Part shown: piece by piece, positions 12,201-24,049 of the stretch | How positions within the stretch are numbered: the stretch's first letter is position 1 | Layout of the letters: each line of letters starts with the position of its first letter | Assembly: GCF_004027225.2 (NCBI RefSeq) | Contig: NC_044284.2 | Location: 42,146,420 to 42,210,419, forward strand | Source of the DNA: Strigops habroptila | Lineage: Eukaryota; Chordata; Aves; Psittaciformes; Psittacidae | Direction of reading: 5' to 3' | Length of the DNA: 64,000 nucleotides | The notes under the pieces: model-generated | What the model saw: only the letters and a program-made list of their open reading frames with translations | Told to the model about the DNA's origin: nothing | The model's database searches: none | Translations under genes and position numbers: made by a program

Positions 12201-15200
12201 GGCAGGTGGTTTGGGCTGGCAGGACTGCGTGCTGTGCCACAGGGTGTTAGCAGCAGCACAGCAAGGCAGGAGCAGCTGTTGGACCTGGAGTGGGAGACAA
12301 AGTCATAGACAGGAATCTGGACCGTCTTCCCTTCAGTGATCTCTTTGAGCGTTTTCACGATCAGCTCGTTGTCAAAGGCATCTGAGGAGAGAGGAAACAT
12401 TACCTGAGGCAGCTTTACAACCCCTCCCACCCAGCAGACACTGAGCATAGCCTAGCCAGAGCCACTGGCACTCCACACTGGGGACAGACAAATGCACAGA
12501 CAAGGAAGAAAAGCCCTGCACATCCCCACGGGCGTAGCAAGGCCCAGCTCTCCCAGAGCCCCTGGGTATTCACCGTCAGTGCTTTGCACTAGTCTGGGAT
12601 CTGGCCTGCAGAGATCAATACTGCCCTTGTATGGTGGTGCGGCTGCCCAGGCCCAGGAAGGCATCTCCTCCAGGGCTCCAGCCCTCAGAGAGACTGGAGC
12701 AGTGTTTCAGCCTTGAGTTGCTGGACAGAGCGAGCTCTGTTTGCTCAGTGCTCACTGTCTCTGGCCATTGTCCTCATGGGGATGCAGGGACAGCAGCTCT
12801 GGAATTTCCCCACCAAGCCCAGAGATGGTTCAAAGAGCCCCTGTTGTAGTAACAGGGCACAGCCCCCTCAGTGGAGGGGTTTGCAGAGCAGCTGCACAAG
12901 ACTGTTCCCTCCCTGAAGGAGGGACACAGAGCTGCTGGCTCCAGGGGGCTGTGCCAGAGGCGATCTCCCTGGTCCCAACCCAGCTGCACCAGAAAGGTTT
13001 TCAAACTGATGGATGTTTTTGCAGGGAGAAGAGGAGCATCTCAAGGAGTTTTGAGGATTCACAACCTGCCCTTTCTCATCTCAAACACTCCACCCCACAG
13101 GCAGTTTCCTTCCCAGGAGAGACAGAGCTTGTACTGCAGGGGACACAGGTGGTCCCCAGCCACCCTGCCAGGGGTGAACCCAGCTCCACAACAGCTCAAC
13201 TAAGTCTCCCACTCCTGCCCCCTGTGGAGGGTCCCAGTGTCCATGCAAGGCTCTTTGCTGGTGAAGCAAGGGGTCCCACTCCAGCCCTTGCCTCACACTG
13301 CATGGCAGAGCCACAGTGCTGTTCTCCATTCATTCACCTGGGTGGTCAAAATTGAACTGGCCTTTGAGCGCTTTGGATTTCTGCTCTGAGGTGAGGACCC
13401 GGTAGAAGCTGTCTTGGCTCACGATCACCACCTGCTTCTGGCGGTAGTCCACCTCATTCTGGCCCAGCAGCTGGACGATCTTGGAGCATACTGAGGACTG
13501 GGAAAAGAACAGCAAAGGAGGCAAGTCAGTGGCAAGTGGTGCCTCAGCCGTGCAGGGAGAACGTCCCCAGGTAACAGCCATTTCTGGGTGCATGAGGCAC
13601 TGCTTGCTGGACCTCCAGCTGAGAATTTGTGGTCTCCTCAAAGGCACAGCCCAAAGCCACTGAGGGAAAAGTGCTCCAGAGGCATCAACATGGGGCCCTT
13701 CAGTGTCAAAGCAGCACTAAGTTTGCTCCCTGCCTCCCTCTCCTCCATCCCTACAGCCTGCCCACAGCTCCTGTTCTGGGCACAAATGGCAGCAGGAAAC
13801 CAGTCAGCCACTGCCTGGGTTCTGCCGCACCCCTAGGGGCCCCATGGCCAGTCTCAGCCTGGCCAGCAGCTCCCCAGGGAGCAGAGCTGCGTGTGGCACC
13901 AGGGCTGAGCCTCCTCCCTGGGAGGCGGCCTCAGTATCTTGGTTCCTCCAGCACTGGTCCAGCCCAGAAACCCCACCACCGCATGGGCAGGGAGGGAGAG
14001 AGTCCTCAGAGAGGGAAAGCCAGATTGTTTTCACATGCTAAAGAAAGCTCAGGGTGAAAAGACACCAGAAAGAGAGCTGTGGGACTATATCACGGATCTC
14101 TGCCACAGCTGTCAGGGCTGGGAGGCGCAGCCTCGAGCATATCCCAGTGCCTCTTGGCACAATGAGACTAAGGACACTGCAGAGCCATGTGGCTCTGGCT
14201 GCCAGTGCAAGATCCCCAGGAGCACTGCTGGCACAGGGATTGGCACCTCCCATATCACATGGAGCAGGCTGGGTGCTGGTGGCCTGGCATCAACACTCTG
14301 CTGGCACTTGCAGCAGGCACAAGCTGAGGGTCATGCTGGACCCCACCACAGCGACAAGAATAAGAGCACAGCTTGGGGGACAAATCCCAAAGCCCACTTC
14401 AGTCCCTTCTCCTTAGTCATACGAGTCCTTGGCCACTGTGCAACACAGCAGTGTTGACTGCATCACCAACTGGCAGCCGGTACGCCTGCCCTGGCCAGCG
14501 AGACCTGCCTGTGGGAGCCCTCTGTGTCAGCCCCACTCCTGCCCAACAGCATCCACTGTCTGGGGACAAGTGGGTGGTCCTCTTGCCAAACTGAGCTGCT
14601 TCACCTCATGCGAATTGTACTTGCTGCAGATGCCCAGTTGAGAAGCTCCTGGTCTCGATCATCACAAATACTCTCTGCTGAGCCCTTTGATTTGCAAAGA
14701 GAAGTTTGCTTGCCCCAGCCTGCTGTTGGCTCCTTCTGTGCTCACACTTCCCTGCTGGCTCAACCATCTGCTTTTTTACCTGGCTGACAACCTCCAGATT
14801 AACAACCTTCAGCAGAGCTGAAGACAGCAGCGGTGAGAGGGAACAGGGAGAAGAATGCATGTCTGGCAGAGGAGGTCACCCCAGCAAGCAGAGGGCAAGG
14901 CTGTTTGCCTGAGAAGCTGGAAGATTTGACGGCATTGTTGTCCCTAGAGACTGTCTCTTCTCCTTCAGGCCAGGCTGACCTGACTTGGCTGTGACCGCTG
15001 TGCTGTGAGTCAGCCCCAGCCTGGCTGGAGAGCCTCCACACACAGCACTGCTGCAGAGTGAACCAGCTCAGGCTGCCCGGCAGCAGTCCTTGTGGCCCTG
15101 GGCACAAATTCGGGTTTCAGGTCAGGGACAGGGTCTCCCGAGCATCCCACCTTCTTTTCCTGCCTCTCGCAGCTGGCAAGTTGTGCTTCCTGAGCCACGT

Positions 15201-18200
15201 CAGGAAGCCCTGCCCTGCAGCAAACTGCTACCACCCAGAACAAAGCACTGCAAGTCAGTGCCAGTCACTCGGCCTTCGGCATGCGCAGACACAAAGCCAG
15301 GGCCCATTCTCCGTTTCCTCTGTTTTCCCACTCCCCACATCCTTCTCCAGGCTGCATCAGCCCTATTGCTTATCCAGCTGTATCCCATAGGTTTCACAAA
15401 AACAGGGAACAGGGCGTGCACAGTGCCTCTCCTCCACTTTTCCTCCCTGCTCTGTCCTCCAGACACTGCTGCCTTCCGATGCTGCCTGTGCAGCAGGGAG
15501 ATGCAGTGCAGCAGGGTTCAGCCTTGGCCACAGCTGCTGACACCAAATTTCCCATACCCATTGTAATAAACCACCTCCCAGCACAGCCACCCAGATAGAT
15601 CCCCAGCCTGTAGATCAGCAGGCTCCGTCTGTATGTGTACCAGAAATCGCTTTCCCCAGCCCAGGAGAAGGAGCAGGGCCCCTTTACTTTGGATCAGTGA
15701 AAGTAAAACGCTAGTTGCACACTCACTCTCCCCTTGGACTTCGGCATGCAGATGGACCATAAAATCATTTGAGGGCATCAGACAGTTCCTGTCAGTCTTT
15801 CTTCTGCCTTATGCACACTAATCTCTGGACTACTGATCCTGGAAAGTAGGGTGGGGAGGGAAGTCCCCATCAGCTCTGAAAAATCACCCTCCTGTTCCAT
15901 ACCCCACAACTTAAGACACCTAGTGGTGAGAAAAACCCAAGGAGAAAGTAGTCCCCAGCTGCTGGAGATAGGAGTACATCCTCCCACTGGGGCCCAGGAC
16001 CAGGACTGGAGCATGTCCTGGTTGCATTTACCATTCAGTGCTCTGTGGTGGCAAGTGCCTCCTACAAAAGCATCCAGGCAGATGCTATGGGCCCTTCCGT
16101 TCTCTCTGGTGGTCTTTGGCGACCTATCAGAAGCAGTGGAGAAAGACAATCACAAGGACATCCCACTCTCAGGACTGAGCGCAGGTTCATTGTACTGTGT
16201 TGCCCAGCTAGACAGGGATGACACCTCTGGGCTCTGGGAAGCAGCACATGTCACCTTGGTCCCACACAAGGTGTGGGCCAGGGCACTAAGTGCAGCAGAA
16301 CATAGGAACAGTGGGGGACATGGCATGTTCCTTCAACCCAAGGGCTGTGTTAAGCTTGCTTCAGTGGGGCAGCAAACCTCAGCAAGATCTATATGAAGAA
16401 GGTGGTTTTTGCTTTCCTCGCAATCATTTGTGATGGAAACAAGAATGGTTCATGGGGGCCATTCCTTGATGCAAGTCTGAATACCTCCTACAGCTGGACA
16501 GGCATCTTTTCCCCTTGGTTGATAAACACCCTATGTTAAGGAGGAAATAAAACCAGAAACACAGAGGTTACAAATTCCCCTATACAGTGGGAACGAAACT
16601 TCCCAGTCTTAGGAAGCATCCCTCCAAATGAATAATGTGTGTCCCCTGCTTAAACACCCTCCTCCAAAACCAGTAATGTATACATACATGTGATTGATGT
16701 TAATCAGAAGTGTGAAAAATCCACTAATAACTGGAAATGATAGCAGTTATGCTCTGGGGAGGCCTTAAGATGCCCTAAAAGACCAAGACATGACTGTGAA
16801 GTAACGTGCCAGGGTGCAACCAGCCTCGCTCAGCCCTCTCCCCAGATCTACACTGCGTACACCTCACCATGATCCGAAGTGAACATCAAAGGTGATTCGG
16901 CCGCAGTGCACTCCCAGCAACAGGATGCTTTCTTAAGCAAAAGCCTTCCCCTCCTCCAGAACTTATTTAAAACTAAATATAGACAGAACACAACAACTCC
17001 CAAGCCTCCATGGTTGCCAAGCGGACCTTCCCCATGTCAGCGACATAAAACCAATGCAGGACTTCCCAAGCATGCAGGCAGGCAGCCTTGGCCACTCTGC
17101 CATCATTCATTACTTTCCACACACTGCACTGAGGGGAAACTCGGCTCCAGGTTTAAGCCAACTGGCTGCAACCCACTGAGCTGCACTCCCCCAGGCTTTG
17201 CACTTGAGCTGCTCCCTGGGAAAACTGCAAACCAACCCACACCACACACAGATGGTTGAGAGGGAGGTATCTACACATCACAGCGCAAGAAGCGAGCTCA
17301 GAGATGTTATTCCTGGGCAGAAGCAGCTGCAGCTCCTCTTGCAAGATTCCTCCTCTGAACCAAGCACACAAATAACTAGTGTTGAAGGAAGAAGTACAGC
17401 TTTATTCTGCTGGGAAGACACAGAGGGCACCTGGGGAAGAACTCCAGCATATTTTCCCAGAAGGAGAGAAGTGGTGCACAGGGGAAGAAACTCTACAGAT
17501 GGTTATTTCGAGCTCTACCCCTGACATTTATTTCAAATATATTAATTACATTACATATTTAATTCACATTTATCATGCCCTATAGCTGGCTGCTCAGATA
17601 TTCTTCAGGAGTTGACTAATTTCCCACGCAGATTATCCCACAATCCCTCTTGAGTAGTTCTTATCAGCCAGAGAATTAGGACTTCAGATGGGTATTAGAG
17701 AGAAAGCTGATGGACAATGCTACAGGTAACCATCACGGGAAGGCATCAGGCAGGACACAGCTGATGTTTGCAGCCCCAGGTTTGCTGCAGCAGATAGGGC
17801 AGTATCGGTATTTCTGCCCTGGCTGGCAAGGCCTGACCTGGGCTAAGAAGGATCCGTATGCCTCATGCATATGAATACACTAAAACCTACTTGCTCTGAG
17901 CAGTCCATCTATCCCCAGGGAGCCTGGCACTGCAGAAGGATGTCTACACCAAGTTGCTCACTAGGGTCCCACTACAGCAGCAGGGAGGACCCCCCATCCT
18001 CCCTATGCCAGATAAAGTGATTCCAACCCTAAAGGAATACTGAAGCTGCCAGTCCCCCCAAGAGCAAGTAAAGGGAGAAAAGCTGTGCCAGAAGAAAGAC
18101 CTACCAGGAGAGGCATGTGCTGTGCTCCAGTGTGGAAGAAAGAGAGGCATTGCCCCTTGGCCCACAACAAATGCTACAGCCGAGAGCAAGGATAGACTGC

Positions 18201-21200
18201 AGCAGTCATATCCCCCCTCTCATCAGGGAGAGAAGCCCAGAAGTTATGTCAAGGGACACCACTTAGGATTTGCATGTCAGCAGGCTTGGCAGGGGCTGTC
18301 ATCAGCTCTGCACCCACATGAGCCCAGTTGAGGTGTCCTCATCACATGCTTGTAGATAAAACAGTCTCCAGTTTTGGGATCTGACAGGATTTTCCCTAAG
18401 ATCACACGAGAGGCCACTGGGATTACTTGCTGCATTTCTCTGATGTCCCCGGTAGCATGGTTCCCTTTTCAGAAATCACAGGGGACTTTCACTCAATTGG
18501 GTCCCTGAAATCAGGAGCCATGGTAGTGCTGCCCTTCTCTCCAGCTTATCTCCTGCAGCGCAGTAGTTATGGATTTTGGTCTCTTCTTGTAAGGTTATGT
18601 TAATTATAGAGTATTAGGAAGTACTTGGTGGACTGGGGTGGCACACAGAATAGATACCAAATTAGGAAGGGTCACAGAGCATCTATTAAATGTCTGCCTG
18701 GAACTCTAGAGAGCTGGTTCATGACCCATACAATCCTTTCCAGTCCTAATGGAGCACATCTGCATGGCAGCACTGGGACTGGAAACTTGCTGTTCTTGTA
18801 CCAAAAACCTGGGCCTCCACCCAGAGCTTTCACAGGCAGGTTCACCATTCTTGCCTTTCCCTTTGTGAGCCACAAGCCAACCAGTCTAGGACTGGGATAG
18901 CCAGGTTTCTGTTCACTCACCCTGGGACACTGTGCATGTGATCAGCAGTCCTGGGCTGGAGCATAAACAGGCACACAAACACTGAGGATCTGAACACAGA
19001 TTATGCACAGGGAAATAAAAAAAAACCCTAACACGATCCCTCCCAATCCACTGGATTTAGACACAGGACATTTTTCTGGAGCCTCTGCTGCAAACTCTAT
19101 AGCCTTGAGCAGGCCAAGTCCACAGGACTATGCTAAGCAGGCTCCATAATAAACTTACGCATATTCATTTGGTAATGGGAAAGGGATGACCCATCAAAAT
19201 GTCCTGTGTATCAATCTGATCAAGGGCTGGCACAGAATAATGTTCTACTAAAAAGTTTGACAAGTCTCTAGCACACATTGACACCAGTGTTTAACAAGTC
19301 AGACCTTGTGATGCAGGGCTCCTGCCAGCCACAGAACAAACGTCACCAGGAAATGGTGCTGAACTGACACAGGACTGCTACAATCCTTGCTAGTCCCCCT
19401 CCCGTGGCTCCCCCTGTGTCACTGCAGGGTCTCCCTTAGGCTTCTTTGCCTGGCATCGAGGTGGTGACGATGTGGCAGGGACACCCAGGCTTCTGGGGGG
19501 GACTTCAGCCCTTGCTAGTATAAGGGATTGAACTCTGTCATGCAAGAAGCCCCATGTGGAGAGGGAACTGCCTCATGCCGGTATGTACTGCAGCTGGGGC
19601 CACTGCTTCTCTGGGGACCAACACCCTGGCTGTCCCACCCTGGCTGGGTGATATCAGCCTTCCAACTCAGTCATCTAGGCAGCCAGCTCAGACTCAAACA
19701 GCATTTTAGGTGTTTAAAGCAAAAGTGCCTAATGGATTAACGGTGAAGAATACACCTGGCTGAACACATGCTGCAATTTTGATGCTCTGCAGTCTGAAAA
19801 CTCTCAGGCTGCATGTTCAAACAGGCATTTCCAACTTTAAGCTCTAACGCAGGATCCAAATGATGCAGCCACAGGGCCACAGTGGCACCAATATTCAGCC
19901 CTCACTAGTTTGAGGGTTGGGTAGCCAACAAAAGCATTTGCAAATCTGTGTTTTCTTAGAAATTCCTGACGGAAGGTAGCAATCAGCACCTTGCTTTGCA
20001 CATGGGGACAAGCCATTAATGCTTTAGCCTGAATTTGAAGAGCTCTCCCCACCTCTGCATCCACCCCATCACCATATGTTTCCACTGCCACTCCAGCACT
20101 GCCAGGAGAGCTGCAAGGTCCCAGAAGCTAAGCTGAAGTGAGGACACGTGAAGAGCCTAAGAAGGTATCCCAACTCTTTACAGGACATCTCAGTAGTCAG
20201 TTTGCTGACTTTTCCTCCAGCCCGCAGCCTGGCTGCCTGCCTTGCATGCTGCAGTCTTTGGTAGTCAGGAGTCTCTTGTGGGAGGAAGGGAAGAAGGTGT
20301 TAGCACAAAGACCATGAGTATAAGAAGAAAACAAGAACTTTAGCAGATCACTTGAAAGCACACAGGATGAAAGAAAATGCTACAATCAACCTTGGGAATC
20401 CCTCTAAGAAAATTAGGCAGTTGCAGTTCTCTCTGGCTTTGGCTCAGGAGGGGGTCTTAATGCCATGTCATCTCCTCCACATCAGGAGACTGCAGCAAGC
20501 TTTGCCTGAGTTGCACAGTGCTTATATTTCAGGGGACAGGGGGAGAAATGCTGCCTCCCAGCACGCTTTTGTGAAGAGACTGTTCCAGCTGAGCAGACAC
20601 AAAACAGCCACCATGCAGCTGAGACTGCCCTCATAGAGGCTGCAGCATCACAGCCTTCCCAGGACCTCTGTGGCTCCCCAGTTTTGCTCCCAATAGAGTC
20701 CAGCTTCCTTTTAAGAGCCAAAAAACAGGACAGCACTTAGGTTTCTACCTCCTATTTGGTACCAAAAGTTGCTCAAGCCTCTTTTGCTCACTTGGGAACA
20801 GCAGTCAGCCTTTGGATTTGAGTTGTCACCAATATGGCTTTAAGAAATACCAGGCAAACACTTCCCCCAGGTCTTCAGGGAATGATGGCCACTTTGGATG
20901 CCAGCTTCCCCAGAGCACCATGCGACACAAGTTGTGACAAGCTACAAACAGAATCCCTTCCTTCCACAGCCTGACTGTGCTGGTATGTTGAGAAGGATGG
21001 GGGAGGACTGTGGAGCGTTTTCCCCACCTTAGACTCAAAAGCAGCAGTGGGAGGAGGTGGGGGGACCATGGAAGGCAAATGCCCTCCGTTATCTTCTGGC
21101 TGGTGTGCTGCCAAAGGGGTGTGTTATGACAACAACTCTCAATTGGCGTGAAGGTGAGTCGGATGGATTTGCCACTTTCCTAGTGGGAAAGGTGCCTGCT

Positions 21201-23473
21201 TTGCTTCCCTCAAGGAGCATTTTGTTCTCACCCAGAGCCAGCATACTGGCATGGCAGCTCCTGGACTAGATTTTAGCTGCAGGGAAGCCCTTAGCTCAGC
21301 AAACCACACCAGCCCGGCCACTGCTTTCCCAGAGTGTGCTGTGCACTCGGCATCACCCAGCACCCGGCATTGTCACTAGCCAGTGGTGGGACAACCCCAG
21401 TGCACCCCTGCCTTGCAGCTGCATCAAGTGTGAATTTGAAGGTCTGTGTGCACAAGCCCCAGGTTATTTCTTCCCGTTACTTCTCCTCAAGCCAGTTTTT
21501 TTTTTGAGGGGGGTGTGTGGTGGGGTGTTGGTGGTTTTTTTTCCCCCCAGCATATTTCTTGCAGTCTTTTCCCACAAATTTTGCACTGATCTGCTGGATT
21601 CCCTTCAACTGGCAGCACTGCACAGAGGTTTTAGCAGGCACCAGTCACTGGGTGGGGGGGGGGGAAACACACGCAAATCAAAGCTGAGAGACAGGAAAAG
21701 CCAGTTACTACATCACCCTTGCTAAAAGAACCATTTGCCTATTTTTTTTTACTAAGGCAGCCTGCTGCTACTAAGTATTTTCACTTTGAAGTTGAGAACA
21801 ACTGTGGCATATTGTACTGTAATCACTGCTTTTACCTTATGGGCCAGAGACACAGCGCTCAGAGACATAACAGTTCAGCAGCGCCAGACACGATGTTATT
21901 GGGACAGCTACAGAGGCAGACCCACGCATCAGAGAACAGACAAACCCAGCATGTTTGAATCACCAGGAGCTGTAGTGCAGGAACAATCCAGCTTTGGTTC
22001 CCAGTGGAGGAGATTGCGTCCTCTTTCACCATCCCTCCCCTGTTATATCTGGATTTTTCTCCCTTGCAGTAGAGCAACAGCAGTCCAAGAATCAACTGGG
22101 TATTGAGAGACAGATTCCTAAAACACTATTATGGACTGAGGTGCAGTTGTTGGGTTATGCCATCCTTCAAGAGAAAAAGGGGCCCCCCTCCAAATACAAC
22201 TCAACCTAAAGATATAAGGCTGTCTTCCTCCTGTGACAGCTCACATTCAGTTTCCTTAGCAAGAAATATTTCAAAGGTATTGCTACTTCCAAATTTATTC
22301 ACGGTCTCTGAAATGCCTCTTAAAAATGCAGGTAGAGTGTCTGTGCTGCCCTGCATAGGGGCTGATTAGCTGGGGGGAGGGGGGGGGCGCGGAAATCATA
22401 TCAGGATCAAAAGCAACCTACCTCAGGTTAAACAAATACAGAAAAATCCAGTGCGTGAAATAACAGAAAAAAGAAATTAAAAATATTAAAAGGAAATAAA
22501 AGCCGTGAGGCTGCCGGAGGTACCCAGCGCTGCAGTTTGGGTGCAGCAGCCCTCCAGAGAAAGCCCGCATCACCCTGGCCGCAGCGGCTCGCCCTGTCCC
22601 CACCGCCCCGCTCCCACCTGCCGCGGTCAAGGACCATCCCCTCCCGGGCGCAGCCAGGAGGTCATTCTGCCGCTGTGAGTCAGCATTTACTGCGGATTTT
22701 CCACTCCTGCTACCCCGAAATTAGCTAGCAAAGGGCACCCCCATGCACGACCGACACCATTAAAGAAGAAATTAATTGACTGCATGGCACCCAACGCGCC
22801 CTGCGGGTCTGCCGCGGTGCGAGCGACCCTCGAGGACACTGCGAGTGAAGGGGTGACGGAGAGGAAGCGCTGGTTAAAGCCACAGACGGGGGGATTCTGC
22901 AGCGGGGGCACCTCCATCCCGGCCGGGCCGGGGCCGCGCACGCCCCGCGCAGCCCCCAGCCCTGCCCGCCGAACTCCAGCAGCGCCCGGGAGCAGAGCCC
23001 CGGCCGGGGGGTCAACGTCTGCACCAACACCACCACCCCTCCCTCCCCTCCCCTCCACGTGCACCCGAGGCTACCGCACCGCCGCCCGGCCAGACGCCTC
23101 GGCGGCCCTGCTCCCTCCGCCGGCTCGTCCTTCCCCAGGCCGCAGCATGCGCCGCCAGAGCGGCGAGCACGCCCGGTCCTGCCGCCTTCCCCAGCACAGC
23201 ACGGCCCGGCCCGGCCCAGCCTGGCAGGTCTCGGGGCAGCTCACGTGGCGGAGCGGCCGCTCGGACCCGCCGCGCTGCCATGTGGCCGCCGCGCCCGGCG
23301 GGGGGAGGCTGCGCCGCAGGGATCCCTCTCCTTCCCCCCGGGGCTCCTCAGGAGCCCGCCGCGAAGCCCCGCACCTTGCCGCTGGCTGTGCCACCGCTGA
23401 CCCCAATGAGGAAGGGCTCGCCGCCGCTGGGCTGCCCGTGCTCCTCCAGCCTCTGCTCGCTGTCCCCCGCCAT
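3153..23473 (-). CDS. UCK2: Uridine-cytidine kinase 2, seven coding exons, complete
   Basis: UCK2 phosphorylates uridine and cytidine to UMP and CMP with ATP or GTP, the first step of pyrimidine salvage in the cytosol; the human enzyme is a homotetramer. Coding exons in transcript order are 23375-23473, 13338-13497, 12285-12381, 11284-11426, 5913-6010, 3811-3859 and 3153-3292. They join to 786 bp, 261 aa plus stop, the human length. The Walker A loop GGTASGKS (residues 27-34) is split by intron 1. D62 (catalytic), D84, Y112, F114, H117, R166, R176 and Q184 fall at the positions known for nucleoside binding in human UCK2. The C-terminus ends SESSSRPH as in human. The start is the ATG at 23473 in a CpG island, giving MAGDSEQ as in human. 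All introns are GT-AG and no break is seen. The paralogue UCK1 is less likely because the tail matches UCK2. Confidence 0.97.
3811..3859 (-). CDS. UCK2: UCK2 coding exon 6 (49-bp exon)
   Basis: Encodes residues 200-215 ([16 protein letters not shown]) plus one base of V216. Short but clear: acceptor CTCCCAG and donor GTGAGC are canonical and the 16 residues match vertebrate UCK2, with E at the position where human has L. Confidence 0.94.
3860..5912 (-). other. UCK2 intron 5
   Basis: Canonical GTAAGT...CCCAG ends. A 166-codon plus-strand open frame (4514-5014) has no recognisable motif. Intron 6 (3293-3810) likewise holds nothing recognisable. Confidence 0.8.
5913..6010 (-). CDS. UCK2: UCK2 coding exon 5
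   Basis: Encodes residues 167-199 ([16 protein letters not shown] ... FCLP). R176 and Q184 lie in the lid region. The donor GTAAGT is consensus and the exon ends in phase 0. Confidence 0.96.
8480..9031 (+). repeat. Probable older repeat upstream of the solo LTR, with an internal duplication
   Basis: Two similar stretches, 8482-8538 and 8652-8706, share the pattern TTGTAAC...GTTA..GGAATT.CTA.AGCAGG. The right end (GGTATGAAATAAGGGCTGGA, 9009-9028) looks like the TATA region of another avian LTR, directly abutting the solo LTR at 9032. This may be an older LTR interrupted by the younger one. The identity is an inference from general resemblance. Confidence 0.4.
9032..9665 (+). mobile_element. 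Solo LTR of an avian endogenous retrovirus (fossil)
   Basis: About 634 bp beginning TGCACTGGTTTTGGCTGGG and ending GGTTAAACCACAGCA, with TG...CA ends. The body is the LTR common in bird genomes (GATAGAGTTAATTTTCTTC near the start, a CATATAAAG TATA-like box near 9310, and TTATTAAACTGTCTTTATCT near 9530). No internal retroviral genes flank it, so it is a solo LTR left by recombination. No clear target-site duplication was seen. Exact family name not assigned; it resembles ERVL/ERVK-type avian LTRs. Moderate age. Confidence 0.75.
9938..10250 (+). mobile_element. CR1 LINE 3' end
   Basis: The frame reads [16 protein letters not shown] then [10 protein letters not shown], the usual C-terminal end of CR1 ORF2. 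The 3' UTR follows (GGTCTTTTCCAACCTAGTTG) and closes with an ATTCTAT-type tail at about 10230-10250. It is 5' truncated, as most avian CR1 copies are. It lies in UCK2 intron 4, antisense to UCK2. Confidence 0.85.
11284..11426 (-). CDS. UCK2: UCK2 coding exon 4
   Basis: Encodes residues 119-166: [17 protein letters not shown], then [15 protein letters not shown], ending LSRR with R166. DVVLFEG is the Walker B-like strand of the NMP-kinase fold. R150 is Q in human. Confidence 0.96.
11427..12284 (-). other. UCK2 intron 3
   Basis: No gene or repeat recognised. Intron 2 (12382-13337) is similar and holds only chance frames. Confidence 0.8.
12285..12381 (-). CDS. UCK2: UCK2 coding exon 3
   Basis: Encodes residues 87-118 plus part of R119 ([15 protein letters not shown] ... 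PVYDFVSHS). It carries Y112, F114 and H117 of the uridine pocket. The donor is AG|GTCC, a weaker +3/+4 than usual. Confidence 0.95.
13338..13497 (-). CDS. UCK2: UCK2 coding exon 2
   Basis: Encodes residues 34-86, starting with the P-loop serines ([11 protein letters not shown]) and including catalytic D62 in VSQDSFY and D84 in FNFDHP. The acceptor is a pyrimidine-rich TTTTCCCAG; the exon leaves one base for D87. A second AG lies 7 nt into the exon but would break the frame. Confidence 0.96.
13498..23374 (-). other. UCK2 intron 1 (9.9 kb)
   Basis: The largest intron of UCK2. No coding exon, tRNA or clear transposon seen. AT-rich around 17520-17580, G-rich runs near 21500-21660 and 22379, and the CpG island at its 5' end (22520 onward). 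Confidence 0.75.
21488..21665 (+). repeat. G-rich low-complexity stretch in UCK2 intron 1
   Basis: T run then GAGGGGGGTGTGTGGTGGGG (21508 on), and a G11 run ending at 21664. A further G9 run is near 22379-22387. On the plus strand these could form G-quadruplexes. The UCK2 transcript carries the C-rich complement. Confidence 0.6.
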
Positions 23474-23620
23474 CCTCCCCTGCTAGTAGCAACAACGCCA
23501 CCTCCTCCGCCTTCACTCCCCGTGCGGGGCTGGATTTATCTGATGAGTCAAGGGCCTTCCTCCCCGCCTGGTTCACATCCCGGCGCTGCGGCGCCCTGCC
23601 AGGTGCCTGCCGCAGCTGCA
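22520..23620 (-). promoter_or_regulatory. UCK2 CpG island and promoter region
   Basis: Dense CpG and very high GC surround the UCK2 start codon (23473) and reach into intron 1. A TGAGTCA (AP-1-type) site lies at 23544-23550, about 70 bp upstream of the ATG, and another at 22676-22682 in the intron. No clear TATA box is seen, which fits a housekeeping start. The transcription start itself cannot be fixed from sequence. Confidence 0.8.
23375..23473 (-). CDS. UCK2: UCK2 coding exon 1
   Basis: Encodes residues 1-33, from MAGDSEQ to the lysine of the P-loop (GGTASGK). Donor GTGCGG follows in phase 0. The N-terminal 18 residues are GC-rich and differ from human more than the rest ([11 protein letters not shown] here). 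Confidence 0.95.
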
Positions 23621-24049
23621 CATGCTCCGGCCCAGCCTGCTGGCGGTAGACACGACACGGCACAATACCGTACAGTACAGCTCGGTGGCCACATGGCTCC
23701 GCACCTCGCCACCGCCCTCCTCCGCCCGGGGACAAAGGCGGTGCGGCCGCCCGATTCACTGGCCCTTGTTCCCTCTCACTGCCGGCTTGGCTTGCCCCTT
23801 CGCCCGATGCGTCCTGCTGCCCACTCACCATCAGCTTCCAGTGAGCGCTGGGACCACACCAAAGTGGCCCCTGGCAGGACCCCCATTATATGTCCACCCT
23901 CCGGATTCTCCCATCCCACCTGGGCCCTGGTCCTGTGAGCACTTAGGAATGCTTATTAACGACTCAAACCAAGAATAAAAATTATGCTTATGTCTTTGGC
24001 AAATGGGACCCATCTTGGAGAAGCTGCCAATGCTCTGGAGGCCAGGATT

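Noticed and set aside
12741-13355. 204-codon plus-strand open frame
   Set aside because: Runs antisense through UCK2 intron 2 into exon 2; no motif and unlikely to be coding.
13490-13497. Alternative UCK2 exon 2 acceptor 7 nt downstream
   Set aside because: Exon 1 ends in phase 0 at the P-loop lysine, so only the acceptor before TCC at 13497 keeps the frame.
23241-23831. 196-codon minus-strand open frame over UCK2 exon 1
   Set aside because: A shifted frame of the same GC-rich exon; the true frame gives MAGDSEQ and the P-loop.
22784-23938. 384-codon plus-strand open frame
   Set aside because: Lies in the UCK2 CpG island, where stops are rare; proline/alanine/arginine-rich, antisense to UCK2 exon 1, no domain.
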